The position numbers were made by a program, and so were the translations under genes. Shown here one piece after another: positions 27,465 through 36,437 of a DNA stretch of 64,000 nt (positions are counted from its first letter, which is position 1; each line of letters opens with the position of its first letter). The notes under the pieces were generated by a model that saw only the letters and a program-made list of their open reading frames with translations, did no database searches and was not told where the DNA came from. Location of the stretch: contig NZ_AZEF01000002.1 in assembly GCF_001434915.1 (NCBI RefSeq), positions 46,493 through 110,492 of the forward strand. The letters are read 5' to 3'. This stretch comes from Liquorilactobacillus capillatus DSM 19910 (GTDB lineage Bacteria > Bacillota > Bacilli > Lactobacillales > Lactobacillaceae).

Positions 27465-28940
27465 ATGATGCACTTAGATGCACTTGGATTATCTGAAGCA
27501 ATCCGTGATAAGAAAATTGACCGAATTGAACTATTTAAACAGAGTTATCAGAAATTGGATCAATTGAATGGTGAGTTGAATGCCGTGATTACACGGCGTG
27601 ATAAACACGCTTTAGATGAAGCGGAACATTTTATTGATACAGGCCAGCCCTTTGCAGGGATTCCACTACTTTTAAAGGGCTTGGGGCAAAGTCTTGCTGG
27701 GGAGCTAGATACCAGCGGAGCCCGGCTGTTGCAAAATAATTACGCGCACCAGACTGATAATTTTGTTAAATGTCTTGAGCAAGCCGGTTTTATTGTTATT
27801 GGTCAAACGAACATTCCTGAATTTGGGTTTAAGAATATCACAGATCCGGAATTATATGGACCTGCACACAATCCTTGGAATCTACAATATTCTCCGGGGG
27901 GTTCATCAGGGGGAGCTGCAAGCTCAGTAGCAGCGGGGATTGTACCGCTTGCTACTGGTAATGATGGGGGTGGCTCAATAAGAATTCCAGCTTCTTTTTC
28001 AGGCTTAATCGGTTTAAAACCAACAAGAGGACGTGTACCAGTTGGTCCAACGGCATGGCGTGGCTGGCAAGGAGCGGCTATTAATTTTGGCCTAACAACA
28101 TCGATTCGAGATACGGCAGCTTTATTGGATGTTTTGCAAGTCGTCCAACCAGCTGCGCCGTTTCAAACACCACTAATCAAGCCTAGCTTCAGCCAGAAAA
28201 GTAAACTACCATTGAAGCGAAACATGAAAATTGCTTACAGCATTGAATCACCAGTAGGAACAACTGTTAGCGCTGATGCACGTCAGGCAGTTTTAGAAGC
28301 AGTTGCTTTTTTAAATGAACGGAATATTCAAACCGAGGAAATTACCAACCCTTTAAGTGGGTCAGAGTTAATGCGTGATTATTATATTGTTAATTCAGGT
28401 GAGACTGCAAGGATGTTTGAAGAGCTTGAACATCAACTAGGGCGATCGGTAACAATAGATGACATGGAACTGACAACTTGGGTCATCTATCAAGCTGGTT
28501 TATTATTAAGTGCAACAGACTATAGTAAAACATTGAGTCATTGGGATCAGGCAAGTGCAGTGATGGATAGGATGTTTGAACGATACGATGCATACCTTAC
28601 ACCAACAACAGCCTATACGGCTCCACGAATAGACGCTGAATTAATTGATAAAGCAACTATACAGCAGATGCGCCACGTAACTGATTTAAAAAAGACTGAA
28701 CGTTTAGACTTAATCTATACTTTTTTTGCAAAAAGTTTGGCGTTGACTCCATTTACACAACAAGCAAATATGACGGGACAGCCAGCTATTAGTTTACCAA
28801 CATATGTTTCTGCAACTGGGTTACCTTTAGGCATTCAATTTATTGGACGTAAGGGTGATGAGAGTACATTATTGCAGTTAGGTCATTTATTTGAAAAACA
28901 GCAGCAATTTAAAATGCTATTTGATTCTAAGCAGCACTAG
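27465..28940 (+). CDS. Amidase signature-family hydrolase (GatA-like)
   Basis: A 491-residue amidase. The Ser-cisSer-Lys triad is visible: Lys in IPLLLKGLGQSL (about residue 70) and the serines in SPGGSSGGAASSVAAG and GNDGGGSIRIPASFSG, followed by GLKPTRGRVPVGP. It is not the tRNA-dependent GatA, which would lie with gatB and gatC; lactobacilli often carry such stand-alone amidases, whose substrates are rarely known. AAAGGAGG lies before the ATG pair at 27465/27468. A possible promoter is TTGGCG (27403) with GATTAT (27426). Confidence 0.88.
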   Translation: MMHLDALGLSEAIRDKKIDRIELFKQSYQKLDQLNGELNAVITRRDKHALDEAEHFIDTGQPFAGIPLLLKGLGQSLAGELDTSGARLLQNNYAHQTDNFVKCLEQAGFIVIGQTNIPEFGFKNITDPELYGPAHNPWNLQYSPGGSSGGAASSVAAGIVPLATGNDGGGSIRIPASFSGLIGLKPTRGRVPVGPTAWRGWQGAAINFGLTTSIRDTAALLDVLQVVQPAAPFQTPLIKPSFSQKSKLPLKRNMKIAYSIESPVGTTVSADARQAVLEAVAFLNERNIQTEEITNPLSGSELMRDYYIVNSGETARMFEELEHQLGRSVTIDDMELTTWVIYQAGLLLSATDYSKTLSHWDQASAVMDRMFERYDAYLTPTTAYTAPRIDAELIDKATIQQMRHVTDLKKTERLDLIYTFFAKSLALTPFTQQANMTGQPAISLPTYVSATGLPLGIQFIGRKGDESTLLQLGHLFEKQQQFKMLFDSKQH

Positions 28941-29015
28941 AATAGAACTTAAATTGTATAAGCTATCATGGATCTTAAACTTATGCAAGTATAGTCAAAG
29001 TTTTTAATAAAGTTT

Positions 29016-29048
29016 GGGTAACCACTTCTGGTAACTCAGGCTTTTTTT
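29016..29048 (+). terminator. Terminator of the amidase gene
   Basis: A 9-bp stem with one mismatch, GGGTAACCA-CTTC-TGGTAACTC (29016-29037), is followed closely by seven Ts (29042-29048). Confidence 0.65.
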
Positions 29049-29163
29049 GTTTAGTCAGTTCTACTTTAGTAGCGATTCAATGTTATTTTGGAACTGCTTT
29101 GTGCCTTAGCAGTTTTGTAGTCTGAAAAAAAGATAGTTAAGTTAAATTTTTAGGGAGAAAAGT

Positions 29164-29247
29164 ATGTGGGCAGCAAAAAAAGGTTTGGACATACTGGGTG
29201 ATATATCTTCAAAAATACCGGAGCAGGTTCAAAAGAACACCTTTTGA
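29164..29247 (+). CDS. Candidate 27-residue peptide
   Basis: A short open frame starts at ATG 29164 behind AGGGAG with 6-nt spacing and begins MWAAKKGLDILGDISSKI. The predicted peptide is a possible amphipathic helix with a basic N-terminus. Its end lies in the hairpin that terminates the opposite MerR gene, which could also terminate a short plus-strand transcript. No homologue is recognised. It may be fortuitous; the evidence is the SD, the start and the free intergenic position. Confidence 0.25.
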   Translation: MWAAKKGLDILGDISSKIPEQVQKNTF

Positions 29248-29259
29248 TCTTGCCCCGGT
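29211..29259 (-). terminator. Terminator of the MerR-family gene
   Basis: A long hairpin (arms from ACCGGAGCAG at 29217 to CCCCGGT ending 29259, loop AACAC) is followed on the minus strand by ATTTTT. It lies 28 nt past the MerR stop. Confidence 0.82.
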
Positions 29260-29286
29260 TTAATGTTAGAAACTATTGTATAGTAG

Positions 29287-29736
29287 CTAATTCAATTCAA
29301 AACGTGATTGATCACCTTCAACGCGCAGGATAAGCCGCTTACTAGGATCAGGATCAAATTGACCTAAATCGATAATAGTACACTCTGGTGTTTTTTCAAT
29401 CTTCTGCAAACGTAAATGGGTGGCGGCTTTAATTTCTCTAAATGTTTGTGAATAATAAGCCGCCTTTTGAGCTGCAGCAGCTAACGTAAAACCTTTGTTC
29501 TGAAAAAACTTAATTGTGTATATTTGAAAAACGGCATCGAATTTAAAGTGATTTTTTTTGTTACTATCGCAAGTTCGAATATAACCTTTTTGGCTCCAAT
29601 AACGTAGTTTATTTTGTGGAACATCAGTGATGGATGCTAATTCAGTAAAGCCAAGGTAAAGATTGCTTTGTTCAAATACTTTACGCATAAAGTCATAAAA
29701 ATTGATTGCCTCCGTGGGCCTGGTTGGTTTATCCAT
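29287..29736 (-). CDS. MerR-family transcriptional regulator
   Basis: A 149-residue protein with a MerR helix-turn-helix placed unusually at about residues 22-90: LGFTELASITDVPQNKLRYW, then KGYIRT and FKFDAVFQIYTIKFFQNKGF. The short C-terminal part has no drug-binding domain or metal-site cysteines. It resembles the GlnR/TnrA-like branch more than BmrR-type regulators, but that placement is tentative. It is divergent from the DHA2 exporter, whose promoter carries inverted repeats, and is its likely local regulator. Confidence 0.82.
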   Translation of the reverse strand: MDKPTRPTEAINFYDFMRKVFEQSNLYLGFTELASITDVPQNKLRYWSQKGYIRTCDSNKKNHFKFDAVFQIYTIKFFQNKGFTLAAAAQKAAYYSQTFREIKAATHLRLQKIEKTPECTIIDLGQFDPDPSKRLILRVEGDQSRFELN

Positions 29737-29790
29737 AAGAACCTCCTTTGGATTGATCTTTAAGACTATTGTAAATAAAAATAATAATAT

Positions 29791-29830
29791 TGTAAACCCA
29801 CTTTACATAAGTGTTGTAAAAAGTTATAAT
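29791..29830 (+). promoter_or_regulatory. Exporter promoter with overlapping TGTAA/TTACA repeats
   Basis: TTTACA (29802-29807), a 17-nt spacer and TATAAT (29825-29830) form a near-consensus promoter. TGTAA-N7-TTACA (29791-29807) overlaps the -35 and matches the TGTNA-N7-TNACA form of GlnR/TnrA sites. The same TTTACA also pairs with TGTAAA at 29815-29820 as a second inverted repeat. Binding by the divergent MerR protein is the simplest reading. Confidence 0.7.
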
Positions 29831-29880
29831 CCAAAGTGCACTTTTAATAATTGAATATTTGTAGTGAAAGAAGGAATAAA

Positions 29881-31362
29881 ATGTCTAAAGTTAAAGATGA
29901 TAAAGATAGAAGCTACAATCTCTTTTTGCTGGTTGCTATTTTGCTAATTGGTACTTTTTGTACTGTACTTAATCAAACTATTTTAGCAACTGCGTTACCG
30001 ACCTTGATGAAGGCTTTTGATGTTTCGACATCAACGGTTCAATGGTTAACAACCGGTTTTTTAATGGTTAATGGTGTTATGATACCTGTTTCAGCTTGGC
30101 TATCAACACGGTTTAATACAAAATGGCTATACATTGTAGCAATGAGTATTTTTGAAGTTGGAACTATTATTGCATGGACAGCACCAACGTTCTCCTTTTT
30201 ACTAGTTGGTCGGTTGATCCAGGCTCTAGGTGTGGGAATCTCAATGCCGCTTTTGCAAAATATCATGCTATCAGTTTTTCCTGCCAATAAACGTGGTGTC
30301 GCAATGGGAATGGCCGGAGTTGTTATTGGAGTGGCGCCAGCAATTGGGCCAACATTATCTGGTTTTGTGATTGATACGTGGCACTGGCGGGATTTATTTG
30401 GAATGATTATCCCTATTGTCGCAATTGTAATTTTTCTCTCGTTCTTCTATATGAAACCAGTTTTGAAGACGACCAAATCTGCTCTGGATTGGTTATCACT
30501 AACTCTTTCAACAGTTGGTTTCGGTTCGCTTTTATATGGCTTTTCATCAGTGGGTGATAATGGCTGGACCTCAACGATCGTCCTTTCGACTTTGACAATA
30601 GGAACGATTGTTATCGTGTTATTTATTTGGCGGCAATTAAAGCTCGACAAGCCATTTTTGGAACTGCGAGTCTTCTCATCTGCAGAATTTACGATCGCAA
30701 CTATTTTAAGTTCAGTTGTAATGGTTGCAATGGTGGGAGTTGAGATGATCATCCCAATGTATTTGCAGATGATTCATGGTATGACAGCCTTTCATTCAGG
30801 CCTGATGCTCTTACCAGGAGCGCTTATGATGGCGATTATGAGTCCAATTACCGGGAAAACCTTTGACCGGATCGGGGCACGCAGGTTGGCTATTTTAGGG
30901 TTGTTTTTACTAACAGTGGGGACACTGCCGTTTATTATGATTACGAAACAAACACCGGTACTTTATATTATTTTACTGTATGCACTGAGAATGTTTGGGA
31001 TCGCGATGGTAATGATGCCAGCAACAACAGCAGGGATGAATGCATTATCAATTCAATTAATCTCACACGGAACGGCTGTTAATAATACAGTTCGTCAAAT
31101 AGCAAGTTCAATTGGAACAGCGATCCTGGTTTCAGTGTTAGCTAACACAACTAAGGGACAGATGCCAGCTAAGCATTTGCTGCATTCAGTTCCACTTGAA
31201 TATAAAGTCAAAGCAATCAATGCGACAATGACCGGTTACCATGCAGCTTTTTGGATTGCAGTAGGCTTCAGTGTTGTTGGTTTCGGCCTGGCATTCTTTT
31301 TAAGTAATAAAAATAAAACAATGAACCAAAGTTTAAAGAATGATAAAGGGGGGCAAGCTTAA
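29881..31362 (+). CDS. DHA2-family multidrug exporter (EmrB/QacA type MFS)
   Basis: A 493-residue MFS transporter with 14 predicted membrane segments. Motif C-like glycines are in GVAMGMAGVVIGVAPAIGPT, and DHA2 features are seen in LNQTILATALPTLMKAF and WLTTGFLMVNGVMIPVSA. I chose ATG 29881 (MSKVKDDKDRSYNLF) behind AGAAGGA; an in-frame ATG at 29851 lacks an SD. It ends in TAATG, overlapping the DUF4811 start by 1 nt. Substrate unknown. Confidence 0.9.
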   Translation: MSKVKDDKDRSYNLFLLVAILLIGTFCTVLNQTILATALPTLMKAFDVSTSTVQWLTTGFLMVNGVMIPVSAWLSTRFNTKWLYIVAMSIFEVGTIIAWTAPTFSFLLVGRLIQALGVGISMPLLQNIMLSVFPANKRGVAMGMAGVVIGVAPAIGPTLSGFVIDTWHWRDLFGMIIPIVAIVIFLSFFYMKPVLKTTKSALDWLSLTLSTVGFGSLLYGFSSVGDNGWTSTIVLSTLTIGTIVIVLFIWRQLKLDKPFLELRVFSSAEFTIATILSSVVMVAMVGVEMIIPMYLQMIHGMTAFHSGLMLLPGALMMAIMSPITGKTFDRIGARRLAILGLFLLTVGTLPFIMITKQTPVLYIILLYALRMFGIAMVMMPATTAGMNALSIQLISHGTAVNNTVRQIASSIGTAILVSVLANTTKGQMPAKHLLHSVPLEYKVKAINATMTGYHAAFWIAVGFSVVGFGLAFFLSNKNKTMNQSLKNDKGGQA

Positions 31363-32090
31363 TGATTGTTGTGACATTGATTTTTGGAGCAATAGCTACT
31401 TTTATCAGCTTTATTTACATTGAAAAAATAATGCCTAGATTAATTTGTACTCTCATTGCAGGGATCATTTTATTAGGATCAGTATGGGGTGTTGTAAGTA
31501 ATTATCACGGTCACTTTGGAATGTATAAGGTGACAACAGCTACAACGCAGCGGGTTTATTCAACTGATCCAACTGGAAAAACGCAGATGTTGCTATTCCA
31601 GCCAATTGGAACAGCTGGGAAAGAGAATGTTTATATCTATGCTAAGAAAGCACATGCCAAAAAGACTAGCCATACCAAAGCGGATGAGTATACTAACAAT
31701 AAATTGACGCGTACTACAAATAAAAAAGCGTATTTGAAGAGGACTGAGGTTCGTTGGCGTTATAAATCAGCTGCCTTTAAATTCTGGTTTGGAATTGCGG
31801 GAAATAATAATCAGCTGGTAAAAAGGACTAATCGTTTTTATGTCCCTAAGACATGGTTTGTACTGACAGTTAAGCAAGCTAAAGAATTAAAAAAGCAAAT
31901 GTCTGATCAAAAGAGACAAGCTGAGCTTAAGGAACAAGCTACTATTTATGTCAAAGGTAAGATGCAAGCAGCAATTGCAAAAGATCCGACTTTGATGACT
32001 AATACACAGCAACAAAAGAAACTAAGTCAACAGTTTGCAGCAGAGTATCAGGAAAAAGCGATGCGTGAGCTAATTACTGAGTTGAAGTAG
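31362..32090 (+). CDS. DUF4811 membrane-anchored protein
   Basis: A 242-residue protein with two N-terminal transmembrane helices (about residues 2-20 and 26-45), then a beta-rich domain (GMYKVTTATTQRVYSTDPTG) and a basic, Lys/Gln-rich helical C-terminus. DUF4811 genes are typically found after DHA2 exporters in lactobacilli, and the 1-nt overlap shows coupling. It may assist the exporter; no activity is known. Confidence 0.82.
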   Translation: MIVVTLIFGAIATFISFIYIEKIMPRLICTLIAGIILLGSVWGVVSNYHGHFGMYKVTTATTQRVYSTDPTGKTQMLLFQPIGTAGKENVYIYAKKAHAKKTSHTKADEYTNNKLTRTTNKKAYLKRTEVRWRYKSAAFKFWFGIAGNNNQLVKRTNRFYVPKTWFVLTVKQAKELKKQMSDQKRQAELKEQATIYVKGKMQAAIAKDPTLMTNTQQQKKLSQQFAAEYQEKAMRELITELK

Positions 32091-32126
32091 GCGCAGCAAA
32101 AAAGCATCTAATTATTACTAAAATAA

Positions 32127-32186
32127 AAAATACTTGGAACTTTAGTTGCCATAAAGGCAGAGACTAAAATTCTAAGTATTTTTTTT
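32127..32186 (+). terminator. Terminator after the DUF4811 gene
   Basis: A long imperfect stem, AAAATACTTgGAAcTTTAGT paired with its partner ending AAGTATTTT (32174-32182), is followed by a T-tract reaching 32186. It abuts the stop of the convergent larR. Confidence 0.85.
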
Positions 32187-32871
32187 AGTATGCAATATAA
32201 TCGTCTAGCTTTTGAACATTACTAATAATGATCCGGCGATTATTAGTTGAACTATTACCGAATTCAATCACTTTTTCTTCTTTCAGCTTGCGCATCATCC
32301 GACTAACACTAGTATGGTTAGCAATTCCACAAAAACCAGCTATATCTTCATTAGTAACGTTAAAATCTATCATAATTTTGGAGCTACCAGCTAAAGGTTT
32401 ACCAAACTTAAAGGCCATATCGCGTAAAAAGCTGGCCAAAGCCCCCAATTTGCCATTCATTGTCAAGCGCTGCAAACGTGAAGAGTTCTCAGAAAGACGA
32501 TGGCGATAGTACTGTTTAACATAATTTTGCAGTCGTAAATTTGAATTAACATATTTCCAAAATTTAACGCGGTTAATCTGGTAAAAAGTTGCTTCTTCAG
32601 ATTCAATCCGGACATTAAAAGGCTGCTCATCATATTGAAGAGCTTCATCATGCAGTAGTGAAATAACATCGGGTTGATTAATGTAAGAAATATTGAATTC
32701 ACGACCATCTTGTAAGATAACAGATGTTTTAATGATCCCTTCTTTCAGAATGAAAACACTAGCAGCTTTCAAACCATGAAAAGTTAGGTAGGTATGATAA
32801 CTTTTGGAGATTGTTGAAATCTGTTTATCTTTCATAAAGCTTACTAAGTAATTGATATCTTTGTTTGGCAA
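32185..32871 (-). CDS. larR: Crp/Fnr-family regulator LarR
   Basis: A 228-residue Crp/Fnr protein: an N-terminal cyclic-nucleotide-like beta barrel (about 20-120), a dimer helix and a C-terminal winged helix (DFNVTNEDIAGFCGIANHTS, then VSRMMRKLKEEKVIEF). There are no iron-sulfur cysteines. It is divergent from larA, as is LarR of L. plantarum, which activates lar transcription in response to L-lactate. Unlike L. plantarum, no larMNQO nickel transporter genes follow it here. Identity as LarR rests on family plus position. Confidence 0.85.
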   Translation of the reverse strand: MPNKDINYLVSFMKDKQISTISKSYHTYLTFHGLKAASVFILKEGIIKTSVILQDGREFNISYINQPDVISLLHDEALQYDEQPFNVRIESEEATFYQINRVKFWKYVNSNLRLQNYVKQYYRHRLSENSSRLQRLTMNGKLGALASFLRDMAFKFGKPLAGSSKIMIDFNVTNEDIAGFCGIANHTSVSRMMRKLKEEKVIEFGNSSTNNRRIIISNVQKLDDYIAY

Positions 32872-32975
32872 AAAATAGCCTCACTTTCTGCTTGAATATT
32901 AATAGGATCATCCTGTAGTTATATACTCCTCTATCAGCGCCTTTTTGCGTTGACAAATGATAATACCTTAGAATA

Positions 32976-33003
32976 CATACTATTAATTATTAACTTTAGT
33001 ATG
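32976..33003 (+). promoter_or_regulatory. Probable LarR operator upstream of larA
   Basis: The inverted repeat CATACTA (32976-32982) with TAGTATG (32997-33003) has a 14-nt AT-rich spacer and extends outward by imperfect pairing. The best -10 for larA is TAGTAT at 33038-33043, which lacks a -35 at the right spacing. A start near 33050 would put the repeat centre near -60, a class I activator position for Crp-type proteins. Confidence 0.5.
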
Positions 33004-33085
33004 AATGATTGTCAATGAAAACCTGAAAATGAAAGTCTAGTATAGCTGTTGTTAATAAAAATTAAATGAAAGAGGATGAAACATT

Positions 33086-34366
33086 GTGGTAGAATTTAAT
33101 CTTCCATATGATCGAGGACATATTACAGCTAAAATTGCAGATAAGAATTTTGCTGGATCCCTCGTTTCAAAGGCAGCAACATATAAGGCAGAGCTTTCAG
33201 AAAATGAGCTTGTTGAAAAATCATTAGATAATCCGATTGGTAGCCCCTCGCTCGAAGAACTAGCTAAAGGTAAGAAAAATATCGTGCTTATTAGTTCAGA
33301 TCACACACGACCGGTACCATCACATATTATCACGCCGATCCTCTTACGTCGCTTGCACCAAGCAGCACCTGAGGCACGGGTTAGGATCCTTATCGCAACA
33401 GGTTTCCATCGCCCGTCAACACATGAGGAACTAGTGTCTAAATACGGTGAAGAAATAGTTAACAATGAAGAAATTGTTATGCATATGTCACAAAAAGACG
33501 AAGATATGGTTAAGATCGGCAAACTTCCTTCTGGTGGTGATTTAATCATCAACAAGGTAGCAGAAGAAGCAGACTTACTTATCTCTGAAGGCTTTATTGA
33601 ATCACACTTTTTTGCTGGTTTCTCTGGCGGACGTAAGTCTGTTTTACCAGGTATTTCTTCTTATAAAACAATTATGGCAAATCATTCAGGTGAATTTATC
33701 AATGATCCACATTCTAGAACAGGTAACTTACACCATAATTTAATACACAAAGATATGGTGTACGCAGCTAAAACAGCGGGTTTGAAATTTATTATAAATG
33801 TTGTTTTGGATGAAAATAAACACATCATAGGTTCATTTGCAGGTGATCTAGAAAAGGCCCATAAAAAAGGGACCGATTTTGTGGGAGAACTTGCAGGTGT
33901 AAAAGCGATCAAGAGTGATATTGCAATTTCAACTAATGGTGGATTCCCATTGGATCAAAATATTTATCAGGCAGTTAAAGGAATGACGGCAGCAGAGGCT
34001 ACAAATAAACAAAATGGCACCATAATAATGGTTGCTGGTTGCCGTGATGGACATGGTGGAGAAGGGTTTTATCATAACTTAGCTGATGTTGAAGATCCAA
34101 AAGAGTTTTTAGACACAGCAGTGAATACACCACGCCTCGAAACTGTGCCAGATCAATGGACTTCTCAGATTTTAGCTAGAATTTTGACGAATCATTATGT
34201 AATCATGGTTTCGGACTTAGTTGATCCTAAACTAGTAACAAATATGCATATGAAATTAGCCAAAACAATTGATGAAGCACTAGAAATGGCCTTTGAGCGT
34301 GAAGGCAAAGACGCTAAGGTAACGGTTATACCAGATGGCCTTGGTGTAGTTGTAATGGATAAGTAA
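33086..34366 (+). CDS. larA: Lactate racemase LarA
   Basis: A 426-residue nickel-dependent enzyme interconverting D- and L-lactate. Residues known from L. plantarum LarA appear at the same numbers: His108 ([12 protein letters not shown]), His174 ([12 protein letters not shown]), Lys184 that carries the nickel-pincer nucleotide ([11 protein letters not shown]) and His200 (MANHSGEF). [10 protein letters not shown] binds substrate or cofactor phosphate. The start is GTG 33086 behind AGAGGA. It is first in larA-larB-larC-larE-larD. D-lactate supplied this way is used for cell-wall precursors in some lactobacilli. Confidence 0.96.
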   Translation: MVEFNLPYDRGHITAKIADKNFAGSLVSKAATYKAELSENELVEKSLDNPIGSPSLEELAKGKKNIVLISSDHTRPVPSHIITPILLRRLHQAAPEARVRILIATGFHRPSTHEELVSKYGEEIVNNEEIVMHMSQKDEDMVKIGKLPSGGDLIINKVAEEADLLISEGFIESHFFAGFSGGRKSVLPGISSYKTIMANHSGEFINDPHSRTGNLHHNLIHKDMVYAAKTAGLKFIINVVLDENKHIIGSFAGDLEKAHKKGTDFVGELAGVKAIKSDIAISTNGGFPLDQNIYQAVKGMTAAEATNKQNGTIIMVAGCRDGHGGEGFYHNLADVEDPKEFLDTAVNTPRLETVPDQWTSQILARILTNHYVIMVSDLVDPKLVTNMHMKLAKTIDEALEMAFEREGKDAKVTVIPDGLGVVVMDK

Positions 34367-34367
34367 G

Positions 34368-35129
34368 ATGGAACAAGATCAGTTATTGAAAGTTTTGCAG
34401 GATGTTGCTAATGCTGCATTGACACCGGCAGATGCTATTCAAAAATTTGGTAATGAGAGTTTTGAAGAACTTGATTATGCCAAGATTGATACGACACGTA
34501 CCAGAAGGACTGGTTATCCAGAAGTTATTTATGGGGCAGGCAAAACGGCTGAACAAATTATTGGAATTGTGACAGCAATGAAAGAACGACAAAAATCGAT
34601 CTTGGCGACGAGAGTCGATTCTAAGAAAGCAGCGGCTATTTTAAAAACACTTCCTTTCTTAGACTATGATGCAACTTCTGAAACACTTATTGCACGTGCT
34701 AAAAAAGTGGAAGAAGTTGGGAATATCGCGATTGTTACAGCTGGAACGTCAGATATGAAAGTAGCTGAGGAAGCAGCTGTGACGGCTGAGATTTTTGGTA
34801 ATCATGTGACCCGTATCTATGATGTAGGTGTTGCAGGGATTCACCGTTTATTTGCCAAGTTGGAGATTATTAGACAGGCTAATGTTGTAATTGTGATTGC
34901 TGGAATGGAAGGTGCGTTGACAAGTGTTGTTGGCGGCTTAGTGGATCATCCCGTAATTGCTGTTCCAACAAGTATTGGATACGGTAGTAATTTAGGTGGG
35001 ATGACTCCCTTGCTGACAATGCTTAATAGCTGTTCCTCAGGTATCAGTGTTGTGAATATTGATAATGGTTTTGGTGCAGCTTATAACGCCAGTATGATTA
35101 ATCGTTTGATAAGTGAGGCGCATGAATGA
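34368..35129 (+). CDS. larB: LarB, pyridinium-3,5-biscarboxylic acid mononucleotide synthase
   Basis: A 253-residue protein that carboxylates nicotinic acid adenine dinucleotide and cleaves it, the first step of nickel-pincer cofactor synthesis. The C-terminal half resembles PurE, with [39 protein letters not shown] and [20 protein letters not shown]. It starts 1 nt after larA and overlaps larC by 4 nt. Confidence 0.94.
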   Translation: MEQDQLLKVLQDVANAALTPADAIQKFGNESFEELDYAKIDTTRTRRTGYPEVIYGAGKTAEQIIGIVTAMKERQKSILATRVDSKKAAAILKTLPFLDYDATSETLIARAKKVEEVGNIAIVTAGTSDMKVAEEAAVTAEIFGNHVTRIYDVGVAGIHRLFAKLEIIRQANVVIVIAGMEGALTSVVGGLVDHPVIAVPTSIGYGSNLGGMTPLLTMLNSCSSGISVVNIDNGFGAAYNASMINRLISEAHE

Positions 35130-36433
35130 AAACGTTAGTGTTAGATGCTTTTTCCGGGATTAGTGGTGATATGTTTTTAGGTGCAATGTTTGATCTTGGC
35201 CTAGATCAGGGGGAGTTTGAAAAAAACTTATCTAAGCTGGGAGTAACCGGTTATCACGTTACCGTTGATCGAACTGCTCGTTCAAGTATTACAGGAACAG
35301 ATTTTGATGTTATTCTGGCTGGAAATGCACCAAAAGATCAAGGGTTTATTGAAGATGAACACGATCAAGTTCATAAGCATGAACATAGCCATGGTACACA
35401 CGAACATACGCATCATCAGCCACATGGTCATCAGCATGGCCGCAACTTTATGATGATCAAACAATTAATTTTGGAAAGTACTTTAAAAACGAGTACTAAA
35501 GAAAGAGCAATTGATATGTTTGAGCAAATTGCACTGGCTGAAGCAAAGGTTCATGGTAAAAAAATAGCTGATGTTCATTTTCATGAGGTAGGAGCTTTAG
35601 ATTCGATTGTTGACATTGTTGGTGCGGCACTTGCAGTTGAGATGCTGCAGATCGACAAGATTATTATTAATAACCTTGCCGATGGTGTTGGAACAATTAA
35701 AATTGCACACGGAATCGTACCAGTACCAGTGCCAGCTGTTATGGAGATGCAGTTGCGGACAGCGATCCCTATTCAAAAACGTTTTGATGTCCATACGGAG
35801 TTAATTACGCCTACAGGGATGGCCATCGTAAAATGCTTGGGTGATGAATTCAACGTGACTGCGATGGATGGTGTTCTGGAAAAAACGGGTTACGGGTTTG
35901 GAAAGCGTGAAACAGGAAGTTTAAACGCATTGCGAGCGAGCCTATATAATTCTAAACTCAGTCATCAAGATATTACTACGACAAATGATCAAGTCTTGTT
36001 ATTAGAAACTAACTTAGATGACACAACGGGGCAGCAGTTAGCCGCTGTCATTAAGCAGTCACTCGAAGTAGGGGCTAAGGATGCGTGGGCTGAACCGATT
36101 GTGATGAAAAAGGGTCGCCCGGCTTATAAGCTGAGTTTGCTGGTTTCACCTCAGAAAAAAGAATTATTCGTTAAGTTTATCTTTGAAAACACACCTGCTA
36201 TCGGTTTGCGATTGCAATTGATGCAGCGTGAGATTATGGAACGAAGGATCGAAATAGCGAAGACGGCGTACGGTGAAGTTAGGGTTAAGAAACTCAGTTA
36301 TCATGGGATAACAAAATTTTCACTTGAAAATGATGACCTTAGACACTGTGTTCAAGGTACTAAAGAAAACCTTGAGAAAATAAAATATGCTGTTTTGCAA
36401 GAAATTGAAAACAATAAAAATGAAGGAGAATAA
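35126..36433 (+). CDS. larC: LarC, nickel insertion enzyme of the lactate racemase cofactor
   Basis: A 435-residue nickel chelatase that inserts Ni into the thiolated pincer nucleotide. It has the N-terminal [35 protein letters not shown] and [19 protein letters not shown] histidine-rich loop (12 His at residues 79-104) probably holds nickel. In L. plantarum LarC is split as larC1/larC2 and needs ribosomal frameshifting; here it is one continuous frame. It overlaps larB (ATGA), and larE begins 4 nt after its stop. Confidence 0.94.
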   Translation: MKTLVLDAFSGISGDMFLGAMFDLGLDQGEFEKNLSKLGVTGYHVTVDRTARSSITGTDFDVILAGNAPKDQGFIEDEHDQVHKHEHSHGTHEHTHHQPHGHQHGRNFMMIKQLILESTLKTSTKERAIDMFEQIALAEAKVHGKKIADVHFHEVGALDSIVDIVGAALAVEMLQIDKIIINNLADGVGTIKIAHGIVPVPVPAVMEMQLRTAIPIQKRFDVHTELITPTGMAIVKCLGDEFNVTAMDGVLEKTGYGFGKRETGSLNALRASLYNSKLSHQDITTTNDQVLLLETNLDDTTGQQLAAVIKQSLEVGAKDAWAEPIVMKKGRPAYKLSLLVSPQKKELFVKFIFENTPAIGLRLQLMQREIMERRIEIAKTAYGEVRVKKLSYHGITKFSLENDDLRHCVQGTKENLEKIKYAVLQEIENNKNEGE

Positions 36434-36437
36434 CACG

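Noticed and set aside
35126..36433. Programmed frameshift expected in larC
   Set aside because: The frame is continuous for 435 codons and contains both the LarC1- and LarC2-type parts, so no frameshift is needed.
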